Counted from the first letter of the stretch, positions 16,932-26,212 are shown. The stretch is 47,238 nucleotides of DNA from JAQUOA01 sp037443785 (GCA_037443785.1 JBBINR010000026.1:1-47238), one strand, 5' to 3'. The notes: generated by a model not told the origin, from the sequence alone. Numbers and translations: made by a program.

Positions 16932-18049
16932 TATGTTTTATACCAATCTGATTTTGGTGTATAGAATGTTTTGAGTTTCTTCTTTTGCACATGAAGTTCA
17001 AGAGCCAGTTGAATTAATCTATCCAGCACGTCAGGGTACGAAAGTCCGGTTGCTTCCCATAATTTGGGGTACATACTTATTGAGGTAAATCCAGGTATGG
17101 TATTGATTTCGTTAAGATAAAATTTTCCATTTCGCTGCACAAGAAAATCTATCCGTGCCATTCCCGTGCATTCCAGGATTTTATATGCGCGAAGTGCCGT
17201 CGCTTGAATTTTTTTTATCAAGGCTTTCGGCAATTTTGCAGGAATTTTTGAGGCAGATTTCCCATCAACATATTTTGCGTCATAATCATAAAATTCGTTG
17301 GAAGGAATAATTTCACCCGGAACGGAAACTTTCGGATCGTCATTCCCAAGCACGCTCAACTCAATTTCACGCGGACTTTTAATTGCTTGCTCAACTAGAA
17401 TCTTTCGATCATAGTTTCCAGCAAGGTCAATCGCCCGCGCAAGTTCTTTTCTATTGTGCGCTTTGCTGATTCCAACACTTGAACCTTGGTTTGGGGGTTT
17501 TACAAAACAAGGATAACCAAGTTTCCTTTCAATTTCTGCGATATATTTTTTGGGGTTAGAAGTAAATTCAGAAAATAAAAACCAAACTCCTTTTGCAACA
17601 GGAATTTTTGCCAGTTGAAGCAACTGTTTTGAAACAACTTTATCCATCCCAACAGCCGAACCAAGCACACCGGCTCCGACGTACGGAATATCAGCAAGTT
17701 CAAACAGGCCTTGAATTGTTCCATCTTCACCAAATGTTCCATGGATAACGGGGAAAATTACATCAATTTCCTGCGATGCAATATTTGCATCCGTAATATT
17801 AACGAGCGATTGTTTTCGCGGATCAGGAAGCAAGACATGTTCAGGTAGTTGTTCAATCGAAGAATGCTCTTTTAATAGCTGAATTGCATTCGCAGTGCTG
17901 AGCCATCTTCCTTCTTTCGATATCCCGATTGGAATAATATCGTATTTTGATTGATCAAGTGCTTTGATAATTGACGCTGCAGAGACAAGGGATACTTCAT
18001 GTTCCGCGGATCGTCCTCCAAAAAGTACGCCAACTTTAATTTTTGTCAT
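16931..18049 (-). CDS. ddl: D-alanine--D-alanine ligase
   Basis: Cytoplasmic ATP-grasp enzyme that joins two D-alanines for peptidoglycan (372 aa). Opening VGVLFGGRSAEHEVSLVSA is the Ddl N-terminal signature. GTFGEDGTIQGLFELADIPY, CFVKPPNQGSSVGISKA and FYLNEINTIPGFTSISMYPK (metal- and ATP-binding Glu/Asn) follow in order. The FYDYDAKY segment fits a 'Y-type' ligase that makes D-Ala-D-Ala rather than D-Ala-D-Lac. Start is ATG 18049. It is upstream of, and overlaps, the cNMP/DUF1003 gene. A 140-bp gap with no gene separates it from the class II aldolase. Confidence 0.95.
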   Translation of the reverse strand: MTKIKVGVLFGGRSAEHEVSLVSAASIIKALDQSKYDIIPIGISKEGRWLSTANAIQLLKEHSSIEQLPEHVLLPDPRKQSLVNITDANIASQEIDVIFPVIHGTFGEDGTIQGLFELADIPYVGAGVLGSAVGMDKVVSKQLLQLAKIPVAKGVWFLFSEFTSNPKKYIAEIERKLGYPCFVKPPNQGSSVGISKAHNRKELARAIDLAGNYDRKILVEQAIKSPREIELSVLGNDDPKVSVPGEIIPSNEFYDYDAKYVDGKSASKIPAKLPKALIKKIQATALRAYKILECTGMARIDFLVQRNGKFYLNEINTIPGFTSISMYPKLWEATGLSYPDVLDRLIQLALELHVQKKKLKTFYTPKSDWYKT

Positions 18050-18189
18050 TTCACATTTTTAAATTGATAATTTGGAAATCTTTGAGACGAATCTACGGTA
18101 TAATTCCCACCGCTTTTGGATGGGCACAAATTTTCACAAGAATTTTACTATGCTTGGAGTACGATGCTGAATAACTTCACCACCCATCA

Positions 18190-18861
18190 TCACCGTTGAA
18201 TATTTTTTGAAATATCTTTGCCGTAACTTTTTAATGAAATTGAAGCCAATTTTTCCAATTGTTCATCCGTTAACTCTCTTGCCCCGCCGATTTTTTCTGC
18301 AATAAACATCATCTGAGCAAAATGTTCAGCTTTTTCCATTTTAAAATATGCATTCCATAAATCGTCGGCGTACGTTACAACACCATGATTTGCGAGCAAC
18401 ACCGCATCGTACTCTTTTACGTACGGCTGTAAAGATTCTCCGACTTCTTTTGTTGATGGAGTTGCATATGCTGCCAACGGGATTTTCCCAAACCCAACGA
18501 CAACTTCGGGAAATACAAATCTATCCAACGCAATATTAGCGGCCGCAAAACCTGTAGCGTACGGCGGATGACAATGAACAACGGCATAAACGTCTGGACG
18601 ATTTTTATAGATGAAAAGATGCATATCAATTTCTGACGACGGCTTTTGTTTCCCGGACACTTGTTTTCCGTCCACATTCAATTCAACAAGATCATCCACT
18701 TTTACGACACCTTTATTGATTGCTGTCGGCGTCGCAAGAATATGTCCGTTCGCTAAACGCGCGCTGATATTTCCATCCGTTGCGGCGACAAACCCTTTTG
18801 CCTCAACTTTGCGGCAAACGGCAAGCAACGTTTCAGCAATTTTTGAATGCGAATGATCCAT
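18190..18861 (-). CDS. Class II aldolase/adducin family protein (L-fuculose-phosphate aldolase-like)
   Basis: Zinc aldolase of 223 aa. The motif ATDGNISARL binds the substrate phosphate. Glu77 (SSEID) matches the catalytic acid, and His96, His98 (VVHCHPPYATG) and His159 (LANHG) match the zinc ligands of E. coli FucA at nearly the same spacing. The C-terminal helix ends EQLEKLASISLKSYGKDI. The likely reaction is reversible cleavage of a sugar 1-phosphate to dihydroxyacetone phosphate and an aldehyde; the sugar could be fuculose, ribulose or another. Its ATG overlaps the metF stop by 1 nt. It could equally be a methylthioribulose-phosphate dehydratase relative. Confidence 0.85.
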   Translation of the reverse strand: MDHSHSKIAETLLAVCRKVEAKGFVAATDGNISARLANGHILATPTAINKGVVKVDDLVELNVDGKQVSGKQKPSSEIDMHLFIYKNRPDVYAVVHCHPPYATGFAAANIALDRFVFPEVVVGFGKIPLAAYATPSTKEVGESLQPYVKEYDAVLLANHGVVTYADDLWNAYFKMEKAEHFAQMMFIAEKIGGARELTDEQLEKLASISLKSYGKDISKNIQR

Positions 18862-19766
18862 TATAATAAGACTGCCGGTCGGCGTAAACTTTCAGAATTT
18901 TTAACGCCGAGCGATTCGTAAATTTTGATCGTCGGTTTAGAACGATTCAATGTATAAAAATGTATTCCCGCAACTTTGTGATCAAGCAAATCCATCACCT
19001 GCTGCGACGCCCATTGAATTCCAACTTTCTCAACATACTCGTCATTTTCAGCACGCGAAACAGCGCGCAATAACTTTGCAGGAAATCGCACACCGAGCGC
19101 AAGTTCCGCCATACGCAAAAATCCATGGCGCGTTGTTACGGGCATAATTCCCGCGATAATCGGAACTTTAATTCCTGCTATTTCGCATCGTTCGCAAAAC
19201 TCATAAAAATCTCTGTTATCAAAAAATAATTGCGTGCAAATATAATCTGCTCCTGCATCAACTTTTGCTTTTAAATATTCAATTTCTTTTAAGCGATTCG
19301 GCGTGTCGGGATGACCTTCGGGAAATCCGGCAACACCAATACCCATCTGCGGGAAATGTTTTTTAATGAACGCAACTAATTCTGCCGCGTATGCAAATCC
19401 ATCCGGATGCGGTTGAAATCCCGTTTGTCCTTTCGGCGGATCGCCGCGCAATGCCAGAACATTCTCGATTCCATTTTCGGAATACTTTCCCAGAATATTT
19501 TTTACTTCATCTTTGCCGGAACCGACACACGTAAGATGCGAAACAACGGTAAGGTCTGTTTCCTTATTCAAACGAATCACAATATCCTGCGTCAATTGTC
19601 GCTTTGAACCACCCGCGCCGTACGTAACACTTACGTAGGACGGCTTGAGCGGCGTTAATTCTTTGATTGATTCAAATAATGCTTTGGATGCTTCCTCCGA
19701 TTTTGGCGGAAAGAATTCAAAACTAAAATGCGGTCCCGGTTGTTTTAGGACTTCAGCAATATGCAT
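18861..19766 (-). CDS. metF: Methylenetetrahydrofolate reductase [NAD(P)H]
   Basis: Flavoenzyme of 301 aa reducing 5,10-methylene-THF to 5-methyl-THF for methionine synthesis. The TIM-barrel signatures are present: FSFEFFPPKSEEA, KPSYVSVTYGAGGS, SHLTCVGSGKDEV, NVLALRGDPPKGQ (FAD/folate-binding Asp), AGFPEGHPDTP, DAGADYICTQLFFDN and PIIAGIMPVTT. Start is ATG 19766. It leads a two-gene unit with the class II aldolase. An upstream 160-bp gap holds a hairpin that more likely serves the neighbouring gene. Confidence 0.95.
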   Translation of the reverse strand: MHIAEVLKQPGPHFSFEFFPPKSEEASKALFESIKELTPLKPSYVSVTYGAGGSKRQLTQDIVIRLNKETDLTVVSHLTCVGSGKDEVKNILGKYSENGIENVLALRGDPPKGQTGFQPHPDGFAYAAELVAFIKKHFPQMGIGVAGFPEGHPDTPNRLKEIEYLKAKVDAGADYICTQLFFDNRDFYEFCERCEIAGIKVPIIAGIMPVTTRHGFLRMAELALGVRFPAKLLRAVSRAENDEYVEKVGIQWASQQVMDLLDHKVAGIHFYTLNRSKPTIKIYESLGVKNSESLRRPAVLL

Positions 19767-19875
19767 ACGTAGCTCCAGCTATCCTTAATAAATTCTCATC
19801 AGTAATATTGAACATAATACCTAAATTGGGAATGAGTTTCAAACAAACTATAAATTCAACGGTTTTAAAACACAA

Positions 19876-19895
19876 CATCCATCTTGCGATGGATG
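19876..19895 (-). terminator. Hairpin, probable terminator of the HNH-fold gene
   Basis: Arms CATCCATC (19876-19883) and GATGGATG (19888-19895) pair perfectly over 8 bp with a 4-nt loop. On the minus strand it lies about 30 nt past the stop of the upstream-transcribed gene and is followed by TTGTGTTTTAAAA. The T-run is interrupted, so an intrinsic terminator is likely but not certain. Confidence 0.45.
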
Positions 19896-19926
19896 AAGTA
19901 TAAAAATAAAATCATGGATTTCAAAC

Positions 19927-20265
19927 TTAAGGCCTTAACAAGTCCTTGACGATTTTTTCCGTCGCTTGAAGGTCATTTTCAAATTCAACAAGCTGAATCA
20001 GATCAAACACTAACGGACCAAAGGCTTTGTCGTGAAGATTAACGGTATCCATATGCTTGGAGCACAAGGTAATTCCGTTTTTATACATCGGCGTATCGCT
20101 TTCGCCGTGATTATTTGTCTCAACAATAAAAAGCACATCAATATTGCGTGTACTGCCACAGCCAGGCCATTGACAGATACTTTTGTCTCTTTCCAAAACA
20201 TATCGACGAATATCATCATTGTGGGTAGAGCTGTTAAGTTTCGGAGGAGTCATACTTTTTCTCAT
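19927..20265 (-). CDS. Small HNH-fold-like zinc-ribbon protein lacking clear nuclease histidines
   Basis: Cytoplasmic protein of 112 aa. DIRRYVLERDKSICQWPGCG strongly resembles the opening of HNH endonucleases (VLERDG-x-C-x2-CG), here with C-x3-C spacing. ITLCSKHMD matches the second zinc knuckle (LCxxCH, with His in place of a Cys). The intervening strand where HNH enzymes have a His pair (VHHI) reads DVLFIVET, and a later NNHGESD gives only one His. It may be a structural/inactivated HNH domain. I cannot assign a function. It is flanked by a lipid-kinase gene upstream (94 nt) and metF downstream, and ATG 20265 lacks a strong ribosome site. Confidence 0.55.
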   Translation of the reverse strand: MRKSMTPPKLNSSTHNDDIRRYVLERDKSICQWPGCGSTRNIDVLFIVETNNHGESDTPMYKNGITLCSKHMDTVNLHDKAFGPLVFDLIQLVEFENDLQATEKIVKDLLRP

Positions 20266-20359
20266 AGTCTTGTAATTTCCCCCATTTGGTTAAAAATGGT
20301 TTTACAATATAGTCTTTTTATCGAGGAAGGCAAGGACACGACAAACATTTTCTTTGGCA

Positions 20360-21271
20360 TTATTTCCCTATAACATTTAATTGAGAAGGCAATATTGAAA
20401 TGTCACACTCCAAGATTGACGTTCCAAATATCTCACCATCTCCATGAACAGGTACCGGTAAGTGTGACGTAATTTTCATCATTGTTGCATCAAAAAGCTC
20501 AACGCATTTTTTCCCTTTGTGAGAACCTGTCATAATCGAGGGCAGCACAGGAAGAACTTTTGCGATCGTGTGTCCAGTAATTCCGCACACTTGAAATTTT
20601 CCATCACCCGGAATTGCATCAGGAGTTAATTCAAATCCTCCACCTTCCCATTTTCCTAAACCACAACACAAAAGAAAATAATTTCGTTTCCATGTTTGGC
20701 CTGAAGATTCAATTTCTAAAAAATGCGGTTTGTATCCTGCAAGCGTTCGCAGCAGTGCCGCCATGTATAAGGGAATTCCTTTCATCCATCTGATCGAACT
20801 GACTTTCTTTGCTACTGCAGCATCAAATCCGATTCCGAGTGAATTGAAAAACAATCGTTCTTCTTTTTTCCCATGGATGTGTGTTAAACGAACTTTCCCA
20901 ACATCGAACTTTTTTATTGAAGGATTTGAAAACCTCTGCAGCATCTGCCGTACGTCATCCGTAGCTTCAACAGTTCTTGCAAAATCATTTCCCGATCCGA
21001 CACTGATCACACCAAGCGCGCTTTCTGTTCCAGCAAGGCCGGCAGCAACTTCATTTACCGTTCCATCGCCCCCAACTGCAACAACAATTGAACTTTGCCT
21101 CGCGGCATCTTGTGCAAGCTGAATTGCTTCGCCGGGATGTGTAGTAATGAGAAGTGTATGATTGGTTGAAAAATTTTGAAGCGAAGAATTTAATGCTGAG
21201 AGAATGTGCTGTGCTTTGCCTCGCCCCGCTACAGGATTAAGAATGAAAGTGATATGATCAGACGACGACAT
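20360..21271 (-). CDS. Diacylglycerol/sphingosine-kinase family lipid kinase (YegS/BmrU-like)
   Basis: Lipid kinase of 303 aa. FILNPVAGRGKA and the nucleotide-binding motif VVAVGGDGTVNEVAAGL are the DAGK catalytic-domain hallmarks. GVISVGSGNDFART and FFNSLGIGFDAAVAKK are the following conserved blocks. The C-terminal beta-sandwich ends with a HGDGE motif (VPVHGDGEIF). It probably phosphorylates diacylglycerol or a related lipid at the cytoplasmic face of the membrane. Its ATG overlaps the stop of the ABC permease by 1 nt (TAATG), so it is in the macA-macB-like transcript. Confidence 0.9.
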   Translation of the reverse strand: MSSSDHITFILNPVAGRGKAQHILSALNSSLQNFSTNHTLLITTHPGEAIQLAQDAARQSSIVVAVGGDGTVNEVAAGLAGTESALGVISVGSGNDFARTVEATDDVRQMLQRFSNPSIKKFDVGKVRLTHIHGKKEERLFFNSLGIGFDAAVAKKVSSIRWMKGIPLYMAALLRTLAGYKPHFLEIESSGQTWKRNYFLLCCGLGKWEGGGFELTPDAIPGDGKFQVCGITGHTIAKVLPVLPSIMTGSHKGKKCVELFDATMMKITSHLPVPVHGDGEIFGTSILECDISILPSQLNVIGK

Positions 21272-22488
21272 TATTCGTATCGAAGAGCATCAATTGGATT
21301 AAGACGCGCCGCTTTCCGAGCCGGATAAAAGCCAAAAAATATTCCAACAGCAGCGGAAAAGAGAAACGCAAGGATAATCGATTCCGGAGAAACTACTGTC
21401 GTCCATCCCGCAAATGAAGAAATAATATCCGATGAAATGATACCGAGAACGACACCGATAAATCCTCCTAACAAACTGAGAACCACAGCTTCGATGAGAA
21501 ATTGTGAGAGAATATTTTTTCCTGTTGCACCGATTGACATTCTAATTCCAATCTCTTTTGTTCGTTCAGTCACCGATACGAGCATGATGTTCATGATTCC
21601 AATGCCGCCGACAATAAGCGAAATTGACGCGATAGATGCAAGAAGGATTGTCAATACTTGCGATGTTGACTGTGCCGCATTGGCAATTTCAGATTGATTA
21701 CGAACCGTAAAATCATTTTCTTCCCATGGTTGAATCTTGTGTTTGATCCGAAGGATATCAGTAATCTGCTTCTGTGCATCTTCCATTGCCCCCTCGGAAA
21801 TTGCGGAAGCCAATAAGCTTCCGAAAAAAACTTGTCCCATCATTTTCTTTTGGACCGTCGATGAGGGTGCAAGAATAACGTCGTCCTGGTCGCTGCCTTG
21901 TGCGGATTGACCTTTTGGAGAAAGCACTCCAACGACTTTAAATGGCATACTTTTTACACGAATTATTGCTCCAATAGGATCGCTCCCTTTAAAGAGATTA
22001 TCTACTATCGTTTGACCGATAACACAGACTTTTGTTGCGCTCCGCACGTCGGCTTCTGTAAAATATTGTCCGCTTGAAACGGGCCAGCTTCGAATTTCAA
22101 AAAACGGAGGATCGACACCCATGATACCGGTACGCCAATTTTGTTCCTGAAACACAACCTGCCCGCCTGTTCTCAACATCGGAGTGATTGACGCCACGGA
22201 AGGACATTGCGCTTTGATCGCTTCAATATCTTCGCCTGTCAGCGTCACCGCTGAGCCGAATCCTGTCCGCACCCCGGACTGGTTAGTCGATCCGGGAAAA
22301 ATCAAAATCACATTTGTTCCCAACGACGCAATTTGATCTTTGATATTTTTTTGTGCACCGTATCCTACCGCCATCATTGCAATCACGGCGCCGACGCCAA
22401 TAATGATTCCAAGCATCGTTAAAAACGATCTCATCTTATTGAGCGAGAGAGATACTAACGCCACTTCCAACACATCAAAAAATTTCAT
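21271..22488 (-). CDS. ABC transporter permease, MacB/FtsX type (no ATPase domain)
   Basis: Inner-membrane permease of 405 aa. A first membrane helix (MRSFLTMLGIIIGVGAVIAM) is followed by a MacB periplasmic core domain (residues about 45-240: IKDQIASLGTNVILIFPGS, GVDPPFFEIRSWPV, CVIGQTIVDNLF). An FtsX domain follows with three helices near 283-303, 330-350 and 365-390 (ILLASIASISLIVGGIGIMN; RTKEIGIRMSIGA). The typical MacB N-terminal ATPase is absent, so a separate ATPase must exist, and none is in this window. It works with the adaptor encoded upstream (19-nt gap) as a tripartite exporter of unknown substrate. Confidence 0.92.
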   Translation of the reverse strand: MKFFDVLEVALVSLSLNKMRSFLTMLGIIIGVGAVIAMMAVGYGAQKNIKDQIASLGTNVILIFPGSTNQSGVRTGFGSAVTLTGEDIEAIKAQCPSVASITPMLRTGGQVVFQEQNWRTGIMGVDPPFFEIRSWPVSSGQYFTEADVRSATKVCVIGQTIVDNLFKGSDPIGAIIRVKSMPFKVVGVLSPKGQSAQGSDQDDVILAPSSTVQKKMMGQVFFGSLLASAISEGAMEDAQKQITDILRIKHKIQPWEENDFTVRNQSEIANAAQSTSQVLTILLASIASISLIVGGIGIMNIMLVSVTERTKEIGIRMSIGATGKNILSQFLIEAVVLSLLGGFIGVVLGIISSDIISSFAGWTTVVSPESIILAFLFSAAVGIFFGFYPARKAARLNPIDALRYE

Positions 22489-22507
22489 GATACGTAATTT
22501 TGACTCC

Positions 22508-23791
22508 TTAAAAACGTCTCTGCATTCCTTGACCGCCCGATTGGCCGGTCAACGGCGAACGTGTGGAATTCGTTTTCTGAGCAATGGTCCCAATAACAAT
22601 TTCCTGCCCTTCGTCAACTTTCCCGCGGACAATTTCGGTATAGGTTCCGTCCGATAAACCGGTTCGCACCATAATGGGTTCTAATTTTTTATTTTTGTTC
22701 AGAATATAAATTTTTCCTCCTCCTCGAAGCATCATTCTTTTTTGCATTGCTTGTGAATCGAAGCTCCCGCCCCCTTCTTGCTGCATCCTGTTCATGAATT
22801 GTTTTCGGCGTTCAGCGCGTGCCGAATCATCAGCACTCGAAGTTTTCGAAGAATCTTTTCGTATTTCAATTTGTTCCTGCAGAGGATTGAATCGTAATGC
22901 GGTCGTCGGAACTTTAAGCACTCCCTCTTTTTTCGTTACTAAAATTGTTACGGTTGCTGTCATACCAGGCATTAGTTTCATATCGGGATTCGGAACATCG
23001 ATAATCACGGTGTAGTTAACAACATTTTGCTCAAGTTTTGGAGAGAGCCGAACTTGCCGGACGGTTCCTTTAAATGTTTGTTCAGGATACGCATCGACCG
23101 TAAACGTCACTTCTTGACCATCGTCAACTTTGCCGATATCGGCTTCATCAACACTGGCCTGTACTTGCATTTTGGTAAGATCGTTTGCGATTGTAAAAAG
23201 GGTGGGCGCAGAAAAACTTGCCGCAACGGTTTGTCCGACATCCACGGCACGGGAAATGACGACGCCGTCGATCGGTGATTTGATTGTCGCATACCGTAAA
23301 TTAATTTTTGCCCGCTCCAATTGTGCTTCCGCTTGCTTGCGTGCAGCACTGTTGGATTCGTATTGGGTCAACGCCGCATCGTAATCAGCCTGCGATGAAA
23401 GATTTTTTGCAAGAAGAGTTTTTGTCCGTTCAAAACTTCTTTTGGATTCGTTGTATTGCGCCTTTGAACGCTGCAAACTTGCTTCAGCATCCCGAACACT
23501 CGCTTCAAGGAATGTCGGATCGATCTGAGCAATAATTTGATCCTTTTTAACAGGATCATTAAAATCGACATTGATCTTTGAGAGGATTCCCGATACTTGT
23601 GATCCTACCTGCACGGTGGTTACTGCACTTAGCGTGCCTGTCGCTGTCACGACAACTTGAATATCGCCTTTCGTGACTTTTTCAAATCGGTATTGTATTT
23701 CTTCGGTTTTTTCAGCGGAAAGGAAATAATAGCCGGATAGGCCTACTATAATCACTACTGAAATAGCGAAAAAGAGTAATTTTTTCTTCAT
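22508..23791 (-). CDS. Efflux periplasmic adaptor subunit (MacA/HlyD family)
   Basis: Membrane-anchored periplasmic adaptor of 427 aa. An N-terminal signal-anchor helix (FFAISVVIIVGLSGYYFL) is followed by a biotinyl-lipoyl half-motif (VVVTATGTLSAVTTVQVGSQ), a helical hairpin (about 100-170, Ala/Glu-rich), the second half-motif (INLRYATIKSPIDGVVISRAV), a beta-barrel domain (VDEADIGKVDDGQEVTFTVD), and a C-terminal membrane-proximal domain. An insert of charged residues (about 325-370) and the GQSGGQGMQRRF tail resemble MacA relatives. It bridges the permease to an outer-membrane channel such as TolC, which is not in this window. It leads the adaptor-permease-lipid-kinase operon. Confidence 0.92.
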   Translation of the reverse strand: MKKKLLFFAISVVIIVGLSGYYFLSAEKTEEIQYRFEKVTKGDIQVVVTATGTLSAVTTVQVGSQVSGILSKINVDFNDPVKKDQIIAQIDPTFLEASVRDAEASLQRSKAQYNESKRSFERTKTLLAKNLSSQADYDAALTQYESNSAARKQAEAQLERAKINLRYATIKSPIDGVVISRAVDVGQTVAASFSAPTLFTIANDLTKMQVQASVDEADIGKVDDGQEVTFTVDAYPEQTFKGTVRQVRLSPKLEQNVVNYTVIIDVPNPDMKLMPGMTATVTILVTKKEGVLKVPTTALRFNPLQEQIEIRKDSSKTSSADDSARAERRKQFMNRMQQEGGGSFDSQAMQKRMMLRGGGKIYILNKNKKLEPIMVRTGLSDGTYTEIVRGKVDEGQEIVIGTIAQKTNSTRSPLTGQSGGQGMQRRF

Positions 23792-23881
23792 ACGTCCTTC
23801 ACGTTCTTGTTGTCAACATCTTTTAGACAAGAAAAGACAAGTTTGGTTTAGTGATAATAATTGATTTTCCCGAAAAGAAAC

Positions 23882-23924
23882 AAAAAAGACGCAGAAAAAA
23901 TTCATTTTCGTCTGCGTCTTTTTT
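23882..23924 (-). terminator. Rho-independent terminator downstream of maeB (bidirectional-looking)
   Basis: Arms AAAAAAGACGCAGA (23882-23895) and TCTGCGTCTTTTTT (23911-23924) pair perfectly over 14 bp around a 15-nt loop. The A-run on one side and T-run on the other let it work for either strand. It lies 23 nt after the maeB stop and before the adaptor gene, so it most probably ends maeB transcription. Confidence 0.9.
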
Positions 23925-23947
23925 AAATGTATATCATTACTCGTTTC

Positions 23948-26212
23948 TTATTTTCTTTCAATCGCCTCAACGGCACAAATCGCTGCCATATTCACGATAT
24001 CGGCAACTTCCGCTCCTCGCTGTAAAACGTGAACGGGTTTTGCCATGCCCATCAAAATTGGCCCGATCAAATCTGCTTCACCGATTCGTCCCATTAATTT
24101 GTATGCAACGTTTGCAGAATTCAAACTTGGGAAAATAAGAACATTCGCTCCGCCCTTTAATGTGCTGAATGGAAATTCCCGTTCAAGAATCTCCGGTGTC
24201 ACGGCGGTATCAGCCTGCATTTCTCCGTCAATCATCAGATTCGGATCTTTTGCTTTCACAAGTTCAACGGCAAGTTTTATTTTTTCCGACCGCGGATGTT
24301 TTGTGCTTCCAAAATTGCTGAACGACAACATTGCAACGCGCGGAACAACATCAAATCGCCGCACAGTTTCCGCAGTGAGCAGAGCAATTTCAGAAAGCGT
24401 TTCAGCGTCAGGATCAATATTCACCGTTGTATCAGAAAAGAAATATGTTCCCTTTTTCGCAATCACGGCATACATACCGGAAACATTTCTGATATTCCGT
24501 TTCGTACCGATCACTTGAAGCGCCGGGCGAATGGTATCAGGATAATTCGTCGTTAATCCGGCAATCACTCCGTCAGCGTATCCCAGCCGAACCATCATCA
24601 TCGAAAAATAAAACCGCTGCGACATCGTTCGCTCGGCGTAGTATCGAGTAGCACCCTTTCGCTGCCGGAGTTTGTAATACTCTTCAATAAATTGATCGCG
24701 CTCTGCATACGTTTTCGGATCGACGATTTCAACATCACCTTCAAATTCAAGGTGCAGTTCCTTCGCAATTCTCTCTATTTTTTCTTGTGAACCGACGAGA
24801 ATCGGTTTCGCAATATCTTGATCGATAAGAATTTGTGCCGCGCGTAAAATTTTCGGCTCTTCACCTTCCGGAAAAACAATTCGTCGCTGCTGCTGCTTTG
24901 CTTTGTGGAATAATAAATTCACAAAGTGTTTCGATCTGCCAAGTCGTTCTTCTAATTTATCAGCATACTCATCCCAATCTGTAATGATCACACGGGCAAC
25001 CCCGCTTTCAACTCCTGCTTTTGCAACAGCCGGCGCAACCCAACGTATGACACGCGGATCAAATGGTTTTGGAATAATATATTCTTTGCCGAAGATAATC
25101 GGCTTACCGCCGTACGCCTTGATCACCGAATCGGGGACATCCTCCTTTGCCAATTGTGCAAGGGCTTTCACTGCCGCGATCTTCATTTCTTCGTTGATCG
25201 TTTTTGCTCGTACATCAAGTGCACCGCGAAAAATGAATGGGAATCCCAAAACATTATTTACTTGATTTGGATAGTCCGATCTTCCCGTTGCCATGATAAT
25301 ATCATCGCGCACGCTTAATGCGTCTTCCGGAGAAATCTCCGGATCGTGGTTCGCCATTGCAAAAATGATTGCATTCGGTGCCATCGTTTTCACCATCTCT
25401 TTGGTAACACAATCTTTTGCAGAAAGTCCGACAAACACATCGGCCCCGACAAGGGCTTCTGCCAGTGTTCTTGCCTTCGTATCAGACTGATATTTTTCTT
25501 TGTAGGGATTCATATCATTCGGTCGACCGCGGTAAATGACTCCTTTCGTATCGCACATAATGATATTTTCACGTTTTGCACCAAGCGATACCTGTAGATT
25601 TGCACATGCAATTGCCGCGGCACCGGCGCCGTTATACACAATTTTTACTTTATCAATTTTTTTCCCGGAAAGTTCCAAAGCGTTGATCAATGCAGCCGCC
25701 GTGATGATCGCTGTTCCATGTTGGTCATCATGAAACACAGGGATATTCATTGTCTTCCGAAGTTCTTCTTCAACAAGAAAACATTCTGGTGCTTTGATAT
25801 CTTCAAGGTTAATTCCACCAAATGTCGGCTCAAGCGCCTGCACAACTTTAATAATTTCTTCAGCAGATTTTGGTTTTATTTCAATATCAAACACATCAAT
25901 ATCGGCAAATTTCTTAAAGAGAACTGCTTTACCTTCCATCACCGGTTTGCCTGCTTCCGGTCCGATATTTCCTAAACCAAGCACGGCTGTTCCATTGCTG
26001 AGCACCGCAACAAGATTTCCTTTTGCAGTATATTTGTACACGTCGTCAGGATTCTTGTCGATTTCTAAACAAGGAACGGCAACGCCCGGTGTATACGCAA
26101 GTGAAAGATCGCGTTGAGTTGCAAACGGTTTCGTAGGAGTAATTTCAAGTTTGCCTTTTCGTCCTAGGCTGTGATAATCCAGTGCATCTTGTTCACGTAT
26201 TTTATTTTTCAT
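23948..26212 (-). CDS. maeB: NADP-dependent malic enzyme with C-terminal phosphotransacetylase-like domain
   Basis: Large malic enzyme of 754 aa, decarboxylating malate to pyruvate. The N-terminal malic enzyme domain (about 1-430) has LAYTPGVAVPCLEI, NLEDIKAPECFLVEEELR, PVFHDDQHGTAIITAAALIN (metal and catalytic residues) and KIVYNGAGAAAIACANL. The C-terminal domain (about 430-754) matches phosphate acetyltransferase (VFPEGEEPKILRAAQI, RVAMLSFSNFGST, PFSTLKGGANVLIFPSLNSAN). This is the MaeB arrangement, where the PTA part usually acts as a regulatory acetyl-CoA sensor. The site GAGGTGACCT precedes ATG 26212. It is a single-gene unit with its own terminator. Confidence 0.95.
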   Translation of the reverse strand: MKNKIREQDALDYHSLGRKGKLEITPTKPFATQRDLSLAYTPGVAVPCLEIDKNPDDVYKYTAKGNLVAVLSNGTAVLGLGNIGPEAGKPVMEGKAVLFKKFADIDVFDIEIKPKSAEEIIKVVQALEPTFGGINLEDIKAPECFLVEEELRKTMNIPVFHDDQHGTAIITAAALINALELSGKKIDKVKIVYNGAGAAAIACANLQVSLGAKRENIIMCDTKGVIYRGRPNDMNPYKEKYQSDTKARTLAEALVGADVFVGLSAKDCVTKEMVKTMAPNAIIFAMANHDPEISPEDALSVRDDIIMATGRSDYPNQVNNVLGFPFIFRGALDVRAKTINEEMKIAAVKALAQLAKEDVPDSVIKAYGGKPIIFGKEYIIPKPFDPRVIRWVAPAVAKAGVESGVARVIITDWDEYADKLEERLGRSKHFVNLLFHKAKQQQRRIVFPEGEEPKILRAAQILIDQDIAKPILVGSQEKIERIAKELHLEFEGDVEIVDPKTYAERDQFIEEYYKLRQRKGATRYYAERTMSQRFYFSMMMVRLGYADGVIAGLTTNYPDTIRPALQVIGTKRNIRNVSGMYAVIAKKGTYFFSDTTVNIDPDAETLSEIALLTAETVRRFDVVPRVAMLSFSNFGSTKHPRSEKIKLAVELVKAKDPNLMIDGEMQADTAVTPEILEREFPFSTLKGGANVLIFPSLNSANVAYKLMGRIGEADLIGPILMGMAKPVHVLQRGAEVADIVNMAAICAVEAIERK

